DNA from: Roseomonas sp. HF4
GTDB taxonomy: Bacteria > Pseudomonadota > Alphaproteobacteria > Acetobacterales > Acetobacteraceae
NCBI RefSeq assembly: GCF_005222755.1
Contig: NZ_STGD01000009.1
Span: 124,001 to 188,000, forward strand
Length of the DNA stretch: 64,000 nt
Direction: 5' to 3'
Shown: positions 56,763 through 64,000 of the stretch, one piece after another
Layout: the number at the start of each line of letters is the position of its first letter
Position numbering within the stretch: the stretch's first letter is position 1
Position numbers and translations under genes: made by a program
The notes under the pieces: model-generated
Databases searched by the model: none
Told to the model about the DNA's origin: nothing
What the model saw: only the letters and a program-made list of their open reading frames with translations

Positions 56763-57727
56763 CCCGACGGGCGGCGCTCGCCGCCGGCCTGGCCCTGCCC
56801 GCCGCCGGCGCGCTAGCCCAGGCGCCGTGGCCGACGCGGCCGATCAGCATGATCGCGCCGCTTGCGGCGGGTTCGTCCGTCGACATCCTCGCGCGGCTGG
56901 TGGCCGAGCAATGGTCGCAGCGCCTGGGCCAGCCGGTGCCGGTCGAGAACCGCCCCGCGGCCAACGGCACGCTCGCGCTCGGGCAGGTCGCGCGCGCGCC
57001 GGCCGACGGCTACACCATCACCGTGACGGGGCAGACCAGCGTCGCCTTCAACCCGGTGCTCTACCCGTCCATCCCCTATGATCCGCTGCGGGACTTCGCC
57101 TATGTCGCGCGCATCGCGGGCATCTCGAACGCCCTGGTGGTGCGGACCGCCTCGCCCATCCGCTCCTTCGCGGACCTGCTGGCGGCGGCGCGGGCCGAAC
57201 CGGGGAAGCTCACCTATTCCTCGGGCGGCGTCGGCACGACGCACCACATCTCCTCGGCCATGCTGGCGCAGCAGGCGCGGCTCGAGATGGTGCACGTGCC
57301 CTATCGCGGCGCCGCGCAGGGCATCCTGGCCGCGCAGAGCGGGGAGGTGGACTTCGCCTATTTCAACATCTCGACCCTGCTGCCCGGCATCCGGCAGGGC
57401 GCGTTCCGGCCGCTGGCCGTGACCTCGGCCGAGCGCTCGCCCTTCCTGCCCGACGTCCCGACGATGAAGGAACTCGGCTTCCCCGACTACGAGATGACCA
57501 CCTGGGTCGCGATCGGGACGGTCGCGGCCGTGCCGGCGCCCATCCTGGCGCGCATGGTCGAGGTGAGTGAGGCGATGCTCGCCGACCCGGCCGTGCAGCG
57601 GCGCCTGGTGGAACTGGGCTTCGAGTTGCTGCCGCCGATCCCGCAATCGCAGATGCTGGACTTCGTCCGGGCGGAGAAGGAACGCTGGGAGCCGGTGATC
57701 CGCGCCTCGGGCGCGCGGCGGGAGTAA
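56732..57727 (+). CDS. Bug-family periplasmic binding protein (TctC-like)
   Basis: A 331-residue periplasmic protein with a Tat-like signal ([20 protein letters not shown]) and the Bug fold: ISMIAPLAAGSSVDILARL, ENRPAANGTLALGQVARAPADG, VPYRGAAQGILAAQSGEVD and LPDVPTMKELGFPDYEM. Start: GTG 56732, six bases after GGGAG and inside the 3' end of the DUF3604 gene. No TctA/B genes adjoin it. The coupling suggests it senses or binds a substrate or product of the DUF3604 protein. Confidence 0.9.
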   Translation: MDQPRIPAALTRRAALAAGLALPAAGALAQAPWPTRPISMIAPLAAGSSVDILARLVAEQWSQRLGQPVPVENRPAANGTLALGQVARAPADGYTITVTGQTSVAFNPVLYPSIPYDPLRDFAYVARIAGISNALVVRTASPIRSFADLLAAARAEPGKLTYSSGGVGTTHHISSAMLAQQARLEMVHVPYRGAAQGILAAQSGEVDFAYFNISTLLPGIRQGAFRPLAVTSAERSPFLPDVPTMKELGFPDYEMTTWVAIGTVAAVPAPILARMVEVSEAMLADPAVQRRLVELGFELLPPIPQSQMLDFVRAEKERWEPVIRASGARRE

Positions 57728-57753
57728 AACGCAGGCGGCCCGGCGCGGCCGCC

Positions 57754-58266
57754 TCAGCCGTCCTTGGCCGGCTTGCGGCGGAAGGCATCGAGGCTGACGA
57801 CCTGCGCCGGGGCGGGCGCTTCACCGGGCACCGGCTCGGGCACCGCCTCGGTCTCGGCCGCGTCCTCGAATTCCGTCGTCGCGGCGCCGGTCACGGGGAA
57901 GCGCAGGCCGAAGCGCACATGCGGGTCGTGGAACATGGTCAGCGCGCCGAAGGGCACGACAAGGCGAGACGGCGCGCCGCCGAAGAACAGCGTGACCTCG
58001 AAGCGTCCAGCCTCCCGGTCCACCCGCAGGTCCTCGAACTGGTGCTGCAGGACGATCGTGATCTCCTGCGGGTAGCGCGCCTTCAGGTGGCCCGGCACGC
58101 TGGTACCCGGGTGGTCGGTCCGGAAGGTCAGGTAGAAATGATGCTCGCCCGGCAGCCCATTGGCGACGACGCTCTCGAGCGCACGGAGCGCGACCTCGCG
58201 CAGGGCCTCCTCGGCCCAGGCTTCATAGGGCAGCAGGCTTTCGGGCGGTGCGGCGTCGTCGCTCAT
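57754..58266 (-). CDS. sspB: ClpXP adaptor SspB (alphaproteobacterial type)
   Basis: A 170-residue adaptor that delivers tmRNA-tagged proteins to ClpXP. The substrate-binding domain (about 1-120) shows HHFYLTFRTDHPGTSVPGHL, YPQEITIVLQHQFEDL and FEVTLFFGGAPSRLVVPFGAL. A flexible linker leads to the C-terminal ClpX-binding segment (AQVVSLDAFRRKP), as in SspB-alpha. The gene is directly downstream of ssrA on the same strand, putting tag and adaptor together. Confidence 0.95.
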   Translation of the reverse strand: MSDDAAPPESLLPYEAWAEEALREVALRALESVVANGLPGEHHFYLTFRTDHPGTSVPGHLKARYPQEITIVLQHQFEDLRVDREAGRFEVTLFFGGAPSRLVVPFGALTMFHDPHVRFGLRFPVTGAATTEFEDAAETEAVPEPVPGEAPAPAQVVSLDAFRRKPAKDG

Positions 58267-58273
58267 GGGGCCA

Positions 58274-58322
58274 TCTAGAGCAATATCCGGCCGGATGAAA
58301 TCACCTGATCGGAGATTGCTCC
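58274..58322. repeat. Palindromic element between ssrA and sspB
   Basis: AGAGCAATATCCG and CGGAGATTGCTCC form a 13-bp stem with one mismatch and one wobble, around a loop with GATGAAATCACCTGAT. It begins 8 bases before the sspB start codon. It could end the tmRNA transcript or be a short interspersed palindrome. Confidence 0.6.
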
Positions 58323-58367
58323 AGCGCCTTGTGCCTTCCGGCCGGCGCGCATCGTCCCGGGCGGGGC

Positions 58368-58682
58368 CTCAGGACGGCAAGGCGTCGGGTGCCAGGGGAA
58401 GTGGGGGGCTTCTGTTGCCCGGTGCCCCCCGGACCGCGCTTACCTATCTCTAGGCAGCGAGCGCCACGGTCTCGCGACCGTTATCATTGGCACTTGTGAT
58501 TTGGTCCGATGACGGCGGTACCATGCCGGGCAAAAGACGGATCTTTACCGCGCGCGTCGAGCCTGTTTCGCCCCCATCTGCCGCTGATAAGGCGGGGTTG
58601 ATGGTGGAGGCGCCGGGTACCGCCCCCGGGTCCGCAACGCTTATTCCATACGCCGTTTATCGCCATAGTCACCGAGGTGACG
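58368..58682 (-). ncRNA. ssrA: Two-piece (permuted) tmRNA
   Basis: Read on the minus strand, the acceptor piece comes first: after a GTCACC/GGTGAC hairpin it reaches GGACCCGGGGGCGGTACCCG (T arm) and ends CGCCTCC-A-CCA at 58602. A short intervening sequence follows, then the coding piece starts GGGGGCG at 58575, which pairs with CGCCTCC as a 7-bp acceptor stem. The coding piece carries the tag frame and then pseudoknot-like GGGGGGC/GCCCCCC. This is the permuted alphaproteobacterial order. tmRNA rescues stalled ribosomes. Outer ends are approximate. Confidence 0.93.
58450..58491 (-). other. tmRNA proteolysis tag reading frame (ANDNGRETVALAA)
   Basis: Resume codon GCC at 58491-58489 and thirteen codons give Ala-Asn-Asp-Asn-Gly-Arg-Glu-Thr-Val-Ala-Leu-Ala-Ala, then TAG (58450-58452). 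The AND start and ALAA end are the usual SspB- and ClpX-recognised termini. Confidence 0.95.
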
Positions 58683-58686
58683 CGAT

Positions 58687-58693
58687 TTATATA
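58687..58693 (-). promoter_or_regulatory. Candidate -10 of the ssrA promoter
   Basis: TATATAA on the minus strand lies 5 bases before the hairpin that opens the acceptor piece and about 35 bases after the amidohydrolase stop. No good -35 is seen at the expected spacing. Confidence 0.5.
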
Positions 58694-58726
58694 GCGTATC
58701 CCCGCTGGGATATCGAGGGCCAAGCG

Positions 58727-59884
58727 TCACCGGGGCAGGCCGCGCTCCACGATGCGCGCATAGAGTGCGGCGCCGTAGGGGATGGCCTCGTCGTTGAAGG
58801 CGTAGCGCGGGTTGTGCGGCATCGCCCCGGGACCGTTGCCGACATGGATGTACGCGCCCGGGACGCGCTCCATCATGAAGGAGAAATCCTCGGAGCCCAT
58901 GCCGGGCGGGTTGTCGCGCGCGACCTTCTCCGCGCCGACCAGGTCGGCGGCGGCCTCGGCGAAGGCCTCGGTCTCGCGCGCATCGTTGATGGTGGGGGCG
59001 AAGATCAGGCGCCACTGGACCTCGGCCGTGGCGCCGAAGCCCGCGGCGACGCCGGCCGCGACGCGACGCATCCCATCCTCGATCTGCGCGCCGACCTCGC
59101 GCGTGAAGAAGCGCGCGGTGCCGGCGATCGTCGCCGTCTCGGGGATGACGTTGTACGCCTCACCCCCCAGCACCTTGGTCACGCTGACCACCGCCGGGTC
59201 GCGGGGCGAGAGGGTGCGGCTGACGATGGACTGCAGTGCGGTCGTGACGTGGCACGCGGCCAGCACGGGGTCGATGGACGCCTCCGGCCGCGCGCCATGC
59301 GCGCCCTTGCCGGTCAAGGCGATGTCGAAGAAGGCGCCGCCCGCCGCCGTCGGCCCGCTGCGAATGCCGTACTCGCCGAGCGGCATGCCTGGCCGGTTGT
59401 GCATTGCGTAGATTGCATCGCAGGGGAAGCGTTCGAACAGCCCGTCCGCCAGCATGGCCAGCGCGCCGCCGCAGCCTTCCTCGCCCGGCTGGAAGATCAG
59501 GTGGACGATGCCGTCGAAGTTGCGGCTTTCGGCCAGGTACTTCGCTGCACCCAGCAGCATGGTGGTGTGCCCGTCATGGCCGCAGGCATGCATCACGCCC
59601 TTCACCGTGCTGCGGTGGGGCATGTCGGCCGGTTCCTCGATGGGCAGCGCGTCCATGTCGGCGCGCAGGCCGATCGCGCGGTTGCCGGAGCCGTTGCGCA
59701 GCACGCCGACCACGCCCGTGCCGCCCACGCCCCGATGCACCTCGATCCCCCAGGAGTCCAGCAGCTCGGCAACGCGCGCGGCGGTGCGGTGCTCGGCCAT
59801 GCCGAGTTCGGGGTGGGCGTGGAAATCCTGGCGGATGGCCGCGAGCTGGGCGTGGTCGCGGCGGATGGCGTCGAGGGGGGACAT
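58727..59884 (-). CDS. M20 family amidohydrolase (hippurate hydrolase-like)
   Basis: A 385-residue zinc amidohydrolase of the M20D type. It starts IRQDFHAHPELGMAEHRTA, with GLRADMDALPIEE, VMHACGHDGHTTMLLGAA (metal Cys/His), FQPGEEGCGGALAML (Glu pair) and late GMGSEDFSFMMERVPG. Such enzymes hydrolyse N-acyl amino acids such as hippurate or indole-acetyl conjugates in the cytoplasm. It lies 34 bases upstream of the candidate ssrA promoter and is preceded by a repeat-rich gap. Confidence 0.93.
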   Translation of the reverse strand: MSPLDAIRRDHAQLAAIRQDFHAHPELGMAEHRTAARVAELLDSWGIEVHRGVGGTGVVGVLRNGSGNRAIGLRADMDALPIEEPADMPHRSTVKGVMHACGHDGHTTMLLGAAKYLAESRNFDGIVHLIFQPGEEGCGGALAMLADGLFERFPCDAIYAMHNRPGMPLGEYGIRSGPTAAGGAFFDIALTGKGAHGARPEASIDPVLAACHVTTALQSIVSRTLSPRDPAVVSVTKVLGGEAYNVIPETATIAGTARFFTREVGAQIEDGMRRVAAGVAAGFGATAEVQWRLIFAPTINDARETEAFAEAAADLVGAEKVARDNPPGMGSEDFSFMMERVPGAYIHVGNGPGAMPHNPRYAFNDEAIPYGAALYARIVERGLPR

Positions 59885-60013
59885 GGGGGCTCCGGGCTGT
59901 CCGGAGCATGGTGCGGTGGCGGCCGGCGCCCGTCGAGGGGGCGCCGCCCCCTCGAGCTCCCCCGCCAGGGGACGGCGGTCCCCTGGACCCGCGCTGACTC
60001 AAGGTATTGGTTT

Positions 60014-60070
60014 CCAAAGGCCTTTCGGCCTTTGGCGGGGCGGGGTCCGGGGAGGGGCGGCGCCCCTCCC
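60014..60070. repeat. Recurring hairpin element upstream of thyX
   Basis: CCAAAGGCC-TTTC-GGCCTTTGG (60014-60035) is followed by a second GC hairpin (GGAGGGGC/GCCCCTCC). It is the intergenic twin of the element inside murB. It lies in the 251-base gap between the divergent amidohydrolase and thyX genes, where I see no other gene. Confidence 0.75.
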
Positions 60071-60135
60071 TGGTCGCCCTGTGACGACTCGGCCTTTCCC
60101 CCCTAATACGGCGTCGATCGTCGCAGGGGGACCGG

Positions 60136-61077
60136 ATGGCGCTGACGCCCGAACAGCAGCAGGAGATCGACGCCGCGCGCGCCGCCGAGGGCCGCACGCG
60201 CCGCCCGAGCGTGCCCGCGCTGGAGGCGATGCTTTTCCAGGCGATCCCCGTGCTCGACCACGGTTTCGTCCGTGTCGTGGACTACATGGGCGACGACGCC
60301 GCGATCGTGCAGGCGGCGCGCGTCTCCTACGGGCGCGGAACGCGGGCCGCTAACGAGGACCGCGGGCTGATCCGCTACCTGATGCGCCACCGCCACTCGA
60401 CGCCCTTCGAGATGTGCGAGATCAAGTACCACGTGAAGCTGCCGATCTTCGTGGCACGGCAGTGGATCCGCCACCGCACGGCGAACGTGAACGAGTATTC
60501 CGCGCGCTATTCCATCCTCGACCGGGAATTCTACATCCCCGCGCCGGACCACCTGGCGGCGCAATCGGCGGTGAACCGGCAGGGCCGCGGCGATATCCTG
60601 CAGGGTGCCGAGGCGGCCCGCGTGCTCGACCTGCTGCGCGAGGACGCGACCCGCAACTACGACCACTACCTCGAGATGCTGAACGAGGATGATGCGGGCG
60701 CGCCGCGCGATCCGGGCCGGCAGGGCCTGGCGCGGGAACTGGCGCGCATGAACCTCACGCTCAACGCCTATACGCAGTGGTACTGGAAGACCGACCTGCA
60801 CAACCTGCTGCACTTCCTGAGCCTGCGCGCCGACGCGCATGCGCAGTACGAGATCCGCGTCTATGCCGAGGCGATGCTGGAGACGGTCAAGGCCTGGGTG
60901 CCGATGGCGCACGACGCCTTCCGCGACTACCGGCTCGGCGCCGTCACGCTGTCGGCGCAGATGATGGCGATCGTCCGGCGGATGCTGGCCGGCGAGGTCG
61001 TGACGCAGGAGGGCTCGGGCCTGTCGAAGCGCGAATGGCGCGAGTTGATGGAGACGCTGGGCCGCGATGGAGCCTGA
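60136..61077 (+). CDS. thyX: FAD-dependent thymidylate synthase
   Basis: A 313-residue flavin enzyme making dTMP from dUMP. The ThyX motif RHR-x4-NE-x-S-x-R is intact as [14 protein letters not shown]. Also seen are [21 protein letters not shown] and the C-terminal [12 protein letters not shown]. The start at ATG 60136 has AGGGGG five bases upstream. It overlaps the next gene by 11 bases. No thyA is seen in the window. Confidence 0.97.
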   Translation: MALTPEQQQEIDAARAAEGRTRRPSVPALEAMLFQAIPVLDHGFVRVVDYMGDDAAIVQAARVSYGRGTRAANEDRGLIRYLMRHRHSTPFEMCEIKYHVKLPIFVARQWIRHRTANVNEYSARYSILDREFYIPAPDHLAAQSAVNRQGRGDILQGAEAARVLDLLREDATRNYDHYLEMLNEDDAGAPRDPGRQGLARELARMNLTLNAYTQWYWKTDLHNLLHFLSLRADAHAQYEIRVYAEAMLETVKAWVPMAHDAFRDYRLGAVTLSAQMMAIVRRMLAGEVVTQEGSGLSKREWRELMETLGRDGA

Positions 61078-61672
61078 GCGCGCCGCCGCGATCCTCGATT
61101 TCCTGGCCGTCGCGGACCGCCTGAAGACGATCGAGCGCCGCGGTCGCGTCGTGCTGCCGGACGGCGCCTCCCGGCGGGAGAACAGCGCGGAGCATTGCTG
61201 GTCGCTCGCGCTGATCGGCGTGTTGCTGCATGGCGATGTGTCGGCGCCCCTCGACCTCGGCCGGGCGCTCGCGATGGTCGCGGTCCACGACCTCGTGGAG
61301 ATCGAGGCCGGCGACACCTTCGCCTACGACGCCGCGGCGCGTGCGACGCAGGCAGCGCGCGAGGAAGCGGCGGCCGAGACCCTGTTCGGCCTCCTGCCCG
61401 AGGACCTCGGCCAGCGGCTGCGCGCGCTGTGGCAGGAATTCGAGGCCGGCGCGACGCCTGAGGCGCGCTTCGCCGCGGCCTGCGACCGGATGCAGGGCTT
61501 CCTGCAGAACGTGCTCTCGGGCGGGCAGGCGTGGAAGGAGCACGGCGTGACGCGCGCCGATACGCTGCCACGGATGGCGCCGGCCATGGACGCCGACCCG
61601 GCCTTCGCCGCGCTGATCGGACGGCTCTATGACCGGGCGGAGGAGATGCGCCTGCTCGGCCCCCATACATGA
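61067..61672 (+). CDS. HD-domain phosphohydrolase (YfbR-like)
   Basis: A 201-residue HD-superfamily protein. It shows R-R-E-N-S-A-E-H (first His), the core [17 protein letters not shown] (HD plus E-x-x-x-G-D) and a later [11 protein letters not shown]sp, as in YfbR-type 5'-deoxynucleotidases that dephosphorylate dNMPs. It overlaps thyX by 11 bases, so dUMP/dTMP pool control is a reasonable inference. Its stop overlaps the next start (ATGA). Confidence 0.88.
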   Translation: MEPERAAAILDFLAVADRLKTIERRGRVVLPDGASRRENSAEHCWSLALIGVLLHGDVSAPLDLGRALAMVAVHDLVEIEAGDTFAYDAAARATQAAREEAAAETLFGLLPEDLGQRLRALWQEFEAGATPEARFAAACDRMQGFLQNVLSGGQAWKEHGVTRADTLPRMAPAMDADPAFAALIGRLYDRAEEMRLLGPHT

Positions 61673-61926
61673 GCGGCAGCGCCAAGGGCCGCGCCCGGCC
61701 GCGCCGCCCGGCGTCGACCCCCGCGCGCGGCGCGTCGGCTGCGGCGCGGAAGAAGCCCGCCGGCCTGTCACCAGTCGCGCGGCGCTGGGCCTTCGTGGGC
61801 GCCTTCACGCTGGCGCTGCTGGTCGGGCTGCCGCTGGCGCACGCGATGCTGGGGGATGCGGGCGCCATCCTGCTCGGTACCTTCGCCTTCGGCTTCGTTG
61901 TCGGGCGCATGACGATCCGGCGCTGA
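61669..61926 (+). CDS. Small membrane protein, unrecognised family
   Basis: An 85-residue protein: a basic, Arg/Ala/Pro-rich cytoplasmic-like N-terminus of about 38 residues, then two hydrophobic helices (WAFVGAFTLALLVGLPLAH and GAILLGTFAFGFVVGRM) ending in MTIRR. I do not recognise it. Its 4-base overlap with the HD gene argues that it is expressed as part of the thyX unit. Confidence 0.65.
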   Translation: MSGSAKGRARPRRPASTPARGASAAARKKPAGLSPVARRWAFVGAFTLALLVGLPLAHAMLGDAGAILLGTFAFGFVVGRMTIRR

Positions 61927-61993
61927 GGGCGCGTCCGTAACCTTCCGTCGAGAGGCGCCGAAATTCCTGTCACACGCGACGAGGGACGCCGCC

Positions 61994-62452
61994 ATGACCC
62001 GCACCCACCGCATCCTCCGCCTGCTGGCCTGGGCGCCGGCGCTCTGGATCGCCTACGAATTCACCTGGTACCAGCAGTACAAGCTGACCGGGCATCCCGG
62101 TTCGGTGGACTTCATCTTCCAGCCGCTGGCCGATTGGTTCGGCATCCCGGCCCATGAGAAGCCCGTCCGGCTGGGCGTCGCGAGCATGGAGATCCTTGCC
62201 TCGGTGCTGGTGCTGCTGCCTTGGACGCGCGTCTGGGGCGGGCTGTTGACCATCGGGCTGATGAGCGGCGCGATCTTCTTCCACACGATCGGGCCCATCG
62301 GCATCGACCCCTACGGCGACGGCGGCGGCCTGTTCAAGGAAGCGATCTTCACCTGGGCCATGGGCGTGCTGGTGGTGGCGATCCACCGCCAGGAGCTGGC
62401 GCCGGTCGCCGCGCGCTTCGGGGTGAGCCTTCCCTTCACGCGCGCGGCCTGA
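61994..62452 (+). CDS. DoxX-like integral membrane protein
   Basis: A 152-residue protein with about four hydrophobic segments (LLAWAPALWIAYEF, ASMEILASVLVLLPW, GGLLTIGLMSGAIFFHTIG, AIFTWAMGVLVVAI). The layout and short polar loops resemble DoxX/DoxD-like proteins, usually linked to thiol or quinone redox chemistry, but no diagnostic residue is clear. It stands 67 bases after the small membrane protein gene and is followed by a long G/C hairpin. Confidence 0.65.
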   Translation: MTRTHRILRLLAWAPALWIAYEFTWYQQYKLTGHPGSVDFIFQPLADWFGIPAHEKPVRLGVASMEILASVLVLLPWTRVWGGLLTIGLMSGAIFFHTIGPIGIDPYGDGGGLFKEAIFTWAMGVLVVAIHRQELAPVAARFGVSLPFTRAA

Positions 62453-62463
62453 CGGGCCGCAAG

Positions 62464-62507
62464 GGCGGGGGGGGGGGGAGCAGAGAACTTCACCCCCCCC
62501 CCCCGCC
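62464..62507. terminator. G12/C12 hairpin between convergent genes
   Basis: GGC plus twelve G (to 62478) and twelve C plus GCC (62493-62507) form a perfect 15-bp stem with a 14-base loop. It separates the DoxX-like gene from mrp, which converge, and could serve both. Such homopolymer runs are prone to length errors in sequencing and replication. Confidence 0.6.
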
Positions 62508-62581
62508 TTCCCCTTTGAAACACACGCGCATCGCGGATGCGCGCCGGGGACGGCGAGACCCGAATCCCGACGGAACCGGCT

Positions 62582-63688
62582 CTAATCCTCCACGATCGCC
62601 GGCGCGCCCTCCGCCGGCGCGCGTGCCTTCTCCCACACCCGGGCGGCGATGCGGCGGTATTCCGCCGCCTCGGCCGTGTCGGGGCGGGAGGTCACGATGG
62701 GCGTGCCGGCATCGGACAACTCCCGGATCTCGAGCTTGAGCGGCAATTCGCCCAGGAACTCGACGCCGAGCCGCGCGGCTTCCCGCTTCGCGCCGCCATG
62801 GCCGAACAGGTCGGTGCGGTGGCTGCAGTTTGGGCAGCAGAAATAGGACATGTTCTCGATCAGGCCCAGGACCGGGACGTTCACCTTCTCGAACATCCGG
62901 ACGCCGCGCCGGGCATCGAGCAGCGCGACATCCTGCGGCGTGGACACGATCACGGCACCGGCCAGCGGAACGCGCTGGGACATGGTCAGCTGCGCATCGC
63001 CGGTGCCGGGTGGCATGTCCACGATCATGATGTCGAGCGCGCCCCAGTCGACCTGGCCCATCATCTGCTCGAGCGCGCCCATCACCATCGGGCCGCGCCA
63101 GATCATCGGCGTCTCCTCCTCGACCAGGAAGCCGATGGACATGGCCTTGAGGCCCCAGCGCGACAGCGGCGTGATGCGCTGGCCCGTGGCGCGCGGGCGT
63201 TCGCGCGTGCCGAGCATCTGCGGCAGCGACGGGCCGTAGATGTCGGCATCCAGCAGCCCGACCTTCAGCCCCTGCGCGGCGAGCGCGACCGCCAGGTTCA
63301 CCGCCGTGGTGGACTTGCCGACCCCGCCCTTGCCGGAGGCGACGGCGACGATGGCGCCGACCTCGGGCAGCAGCATCGGCCCCTGGCCGGACGGCGCGCG
63401 CGCCGCCTGGCGGGGCGTCGCGGGCTGCGGAGCGGCGTCCCGGTGCGCGGTGAGCACGACGGTTGCGTTCAACACGCCCGGCACGGCGGCGGCGGCGGCC
63501 TGCGCCGCGGACCGGACCGGCTCCATCTGCGCCGCGCGGTCCCGCGGCACCTCAAGGCTGAACTGCACGAGGCCATCGCGCGCGGCCAGCCCCTGCACCA
63601 TGCCGGCCGCGACCACGTCCTGCCCGGTCGCGGGGTCCTTCACCGCACGGAGCGCGGCCAGCACCGCCTCCGCCAGAGTGTCTGCCAT
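62582..63688 (-). CDS. mrp: Mrp/ApbC iron-sulfur cluster carrier ATPase
   Basis: A 368-residue P-loop ATPase of the Mrp/NBP35 family that carries Fe-S clusters to apoproteins. An N-terminal MIP18-like domain (about 1-75; ALRAVKDPATGQDVVAAGMV) precedes the deviant Walker A (SGKGGVGKSTTAVNLA) and IVDMPPGTGDAQLTM. The cluster-binding Cys-x-x-Cys is in YFCCPNCSH. ATG 63688 begins MADTLAEAVLAAL. It is divergent from hflK across 182 bases. Confidence 0.96.
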   Translation of the reverse strand: MADTLAEAVLAALRAVKDPATGQDVVAAGMVQGLAARDGLVQFSLEVPRDRAAQMEPVRSAAQAAAAAVPGVLNATVVLTAHRDAAPQPATPRQAARAPSGQGPMLLPEVGAIVAVASGKGGVGKSTTAVNLAVALAAQGLKVGLLDADIYGPSLPQMLGTRERPRATGQRITPLSRWGLKAMSIGFLVEEETPMIWRGPMVMGALEQMMGQVDWGALDIMIVDMPPGTGDAQLTMSQRVPLAGAVIVSTPQDVALLDARRGVRMFEKVNVPVLGLIENMSYFCCPNCSHRTDLFGHGGAKREAARLGVEFLGELPLKLEIRELSDAGTPIVTSRPDTAEAAEYRRIAARVWEKARAPAEGAPAIVED

Positions 63689-63870
63689 CGCTTGAAAAGC
63701 CCCCGTTCCTGGACAATATCGACGCTGCGGGTGAGGGTGCCTTCCATCAGGCGGCTTCCCCGGCACCCGGCCGGCGTCCATATGGTCGGGCGCCGCCCCG
63801 CTTGCACCCCTCATGGCAGGCGTCGGGCGGATCGTCATCACTGGTTTTGCGCGTGGAGGCCCTGCGTCGG

Positions 63871-64000
63871 ATGCCCTGGAACAACAGCGGCGGAAATTCT
63901 CCCTGGGGGAACCCGCGGCCCGGCGGGCCGTGGGGCTCGCCGCCCCCGCCCGGCGGCGGTGGCAGTGGTGGCCCTGGGGGCCGTGGCCCCGACCTCGACG
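63871..64000 (+). CDS. hflK: HflK N-terminus (SPFH membrane protease modulator, truncated by window end)
   Basis: The first 43 codons read MPWNNSGGNSPWGNPRPGG and a Gly/Pro-rich stretch ending RGPDLD, the characteristic start of HflK before its membrane helix. HflK with HflC modulates the FtsH protease. A GGAGG lies 11 bases before the ATG. The rest is outside the window. Confidence 0.8.
   Translation, partial: MPWNNSGGNSPWGNPRPGGPWGSPPPPGGGGSGGPGGRGPDLD

Noticed and set aside
58487..60106. 539-codon plus-strand frame over ssrA and the amidohydrolase gene
   Set aside because: It crosses the tmRNA and is antisense to a well-conserved M20 enzyme.

Overview
This window is very GC-rich alphaproteobacterial chromosome, most likely from the Acetobacteraceae (Roseomonas-like). 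The call rests on a two-piece, circularly permuted tmRNA of the alphaproteobacterial kind, the gene order of the division and cell-wall (dcw) cluster, SspB of the alpha type, ThyX, and two orphan Bug (TctC-like) periplasmic binding proteins, a family expanded in this group. I see no insertion sequence, prophage, integrase, CRISPR array or rRNA operon; the window reads as core genome with some accessory metabolism.

Left arm (1-12 kb): a truncated SDR-DoxX protein, a CAT-anticodon tRNA (probably tRNA-Ile2), an M20 peptidase, soluble pyrophosphatase next to a proton-pumping pyrophosphatase, a luciferase-like flavoprotein, a secreted protein made of three LCCL repeats, a DUF1127 protein, an aminopeptidase P, an alpha/beta hydrolase and a LysE exporter. 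From 12.3 to 37.7 kb everything is on the minus strand: ligA, a GNAT acetyltransferase, recN, bamD, lpxC and then the full dcw cluster, read in transcription order as mraZ-rsmH-ftsL-ftsI-murE-murF-mraY-murD-ftsW-murG-murC-murB-ddl-ftsQ-ftsA-ftsZ. Most dcw junctions overlap by ATGA or GTGA, so the cluster looks like one translationally coupled transcript that makes lipid II and the divisome together. Six GGGA repeats about every 10 bp, upstream of mraZ, are a probable MraZ operator.

Right arm (38-64 kb): RNase P RNA, an orphan Bug protein, an AmpD-like amidase followed by a gene remnant, a DjlA-like co-chaperone, a membrane-anchored FMN glutamate-synthase-like protein, a fused hydantoinase/5-oxoprolinase, an AsmA-like protein, class II fumarase (fumC) with a ribbon-helix-helix gene, VOC and RidA proteins, DUF1272 and DUF2798 proteins, a class I fumarase, a DUF3604 protein overlapping a second Bug protein, sspB directly downstream of ssrA (tmRNA), an M20 amidohydrolase, thyX with an HD phosphohydrolase and a small membrane protein, a DoxX-like protein, mrp/apbC, and the start of hflK.

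The most interesting features are the ssrA-sspB pairing (the degradation tag beside its delivery adaptor), a family of short GC-rich hairpin elements that recur just after genes and in one case lie inside murB as an in-frame N-terminal extension, the reverse-oriented phased MraZ boxes, the triple-LCCL secreted protein, and a decayed nucleotidyltransferase fragment in frame behind an amidase stop codon.
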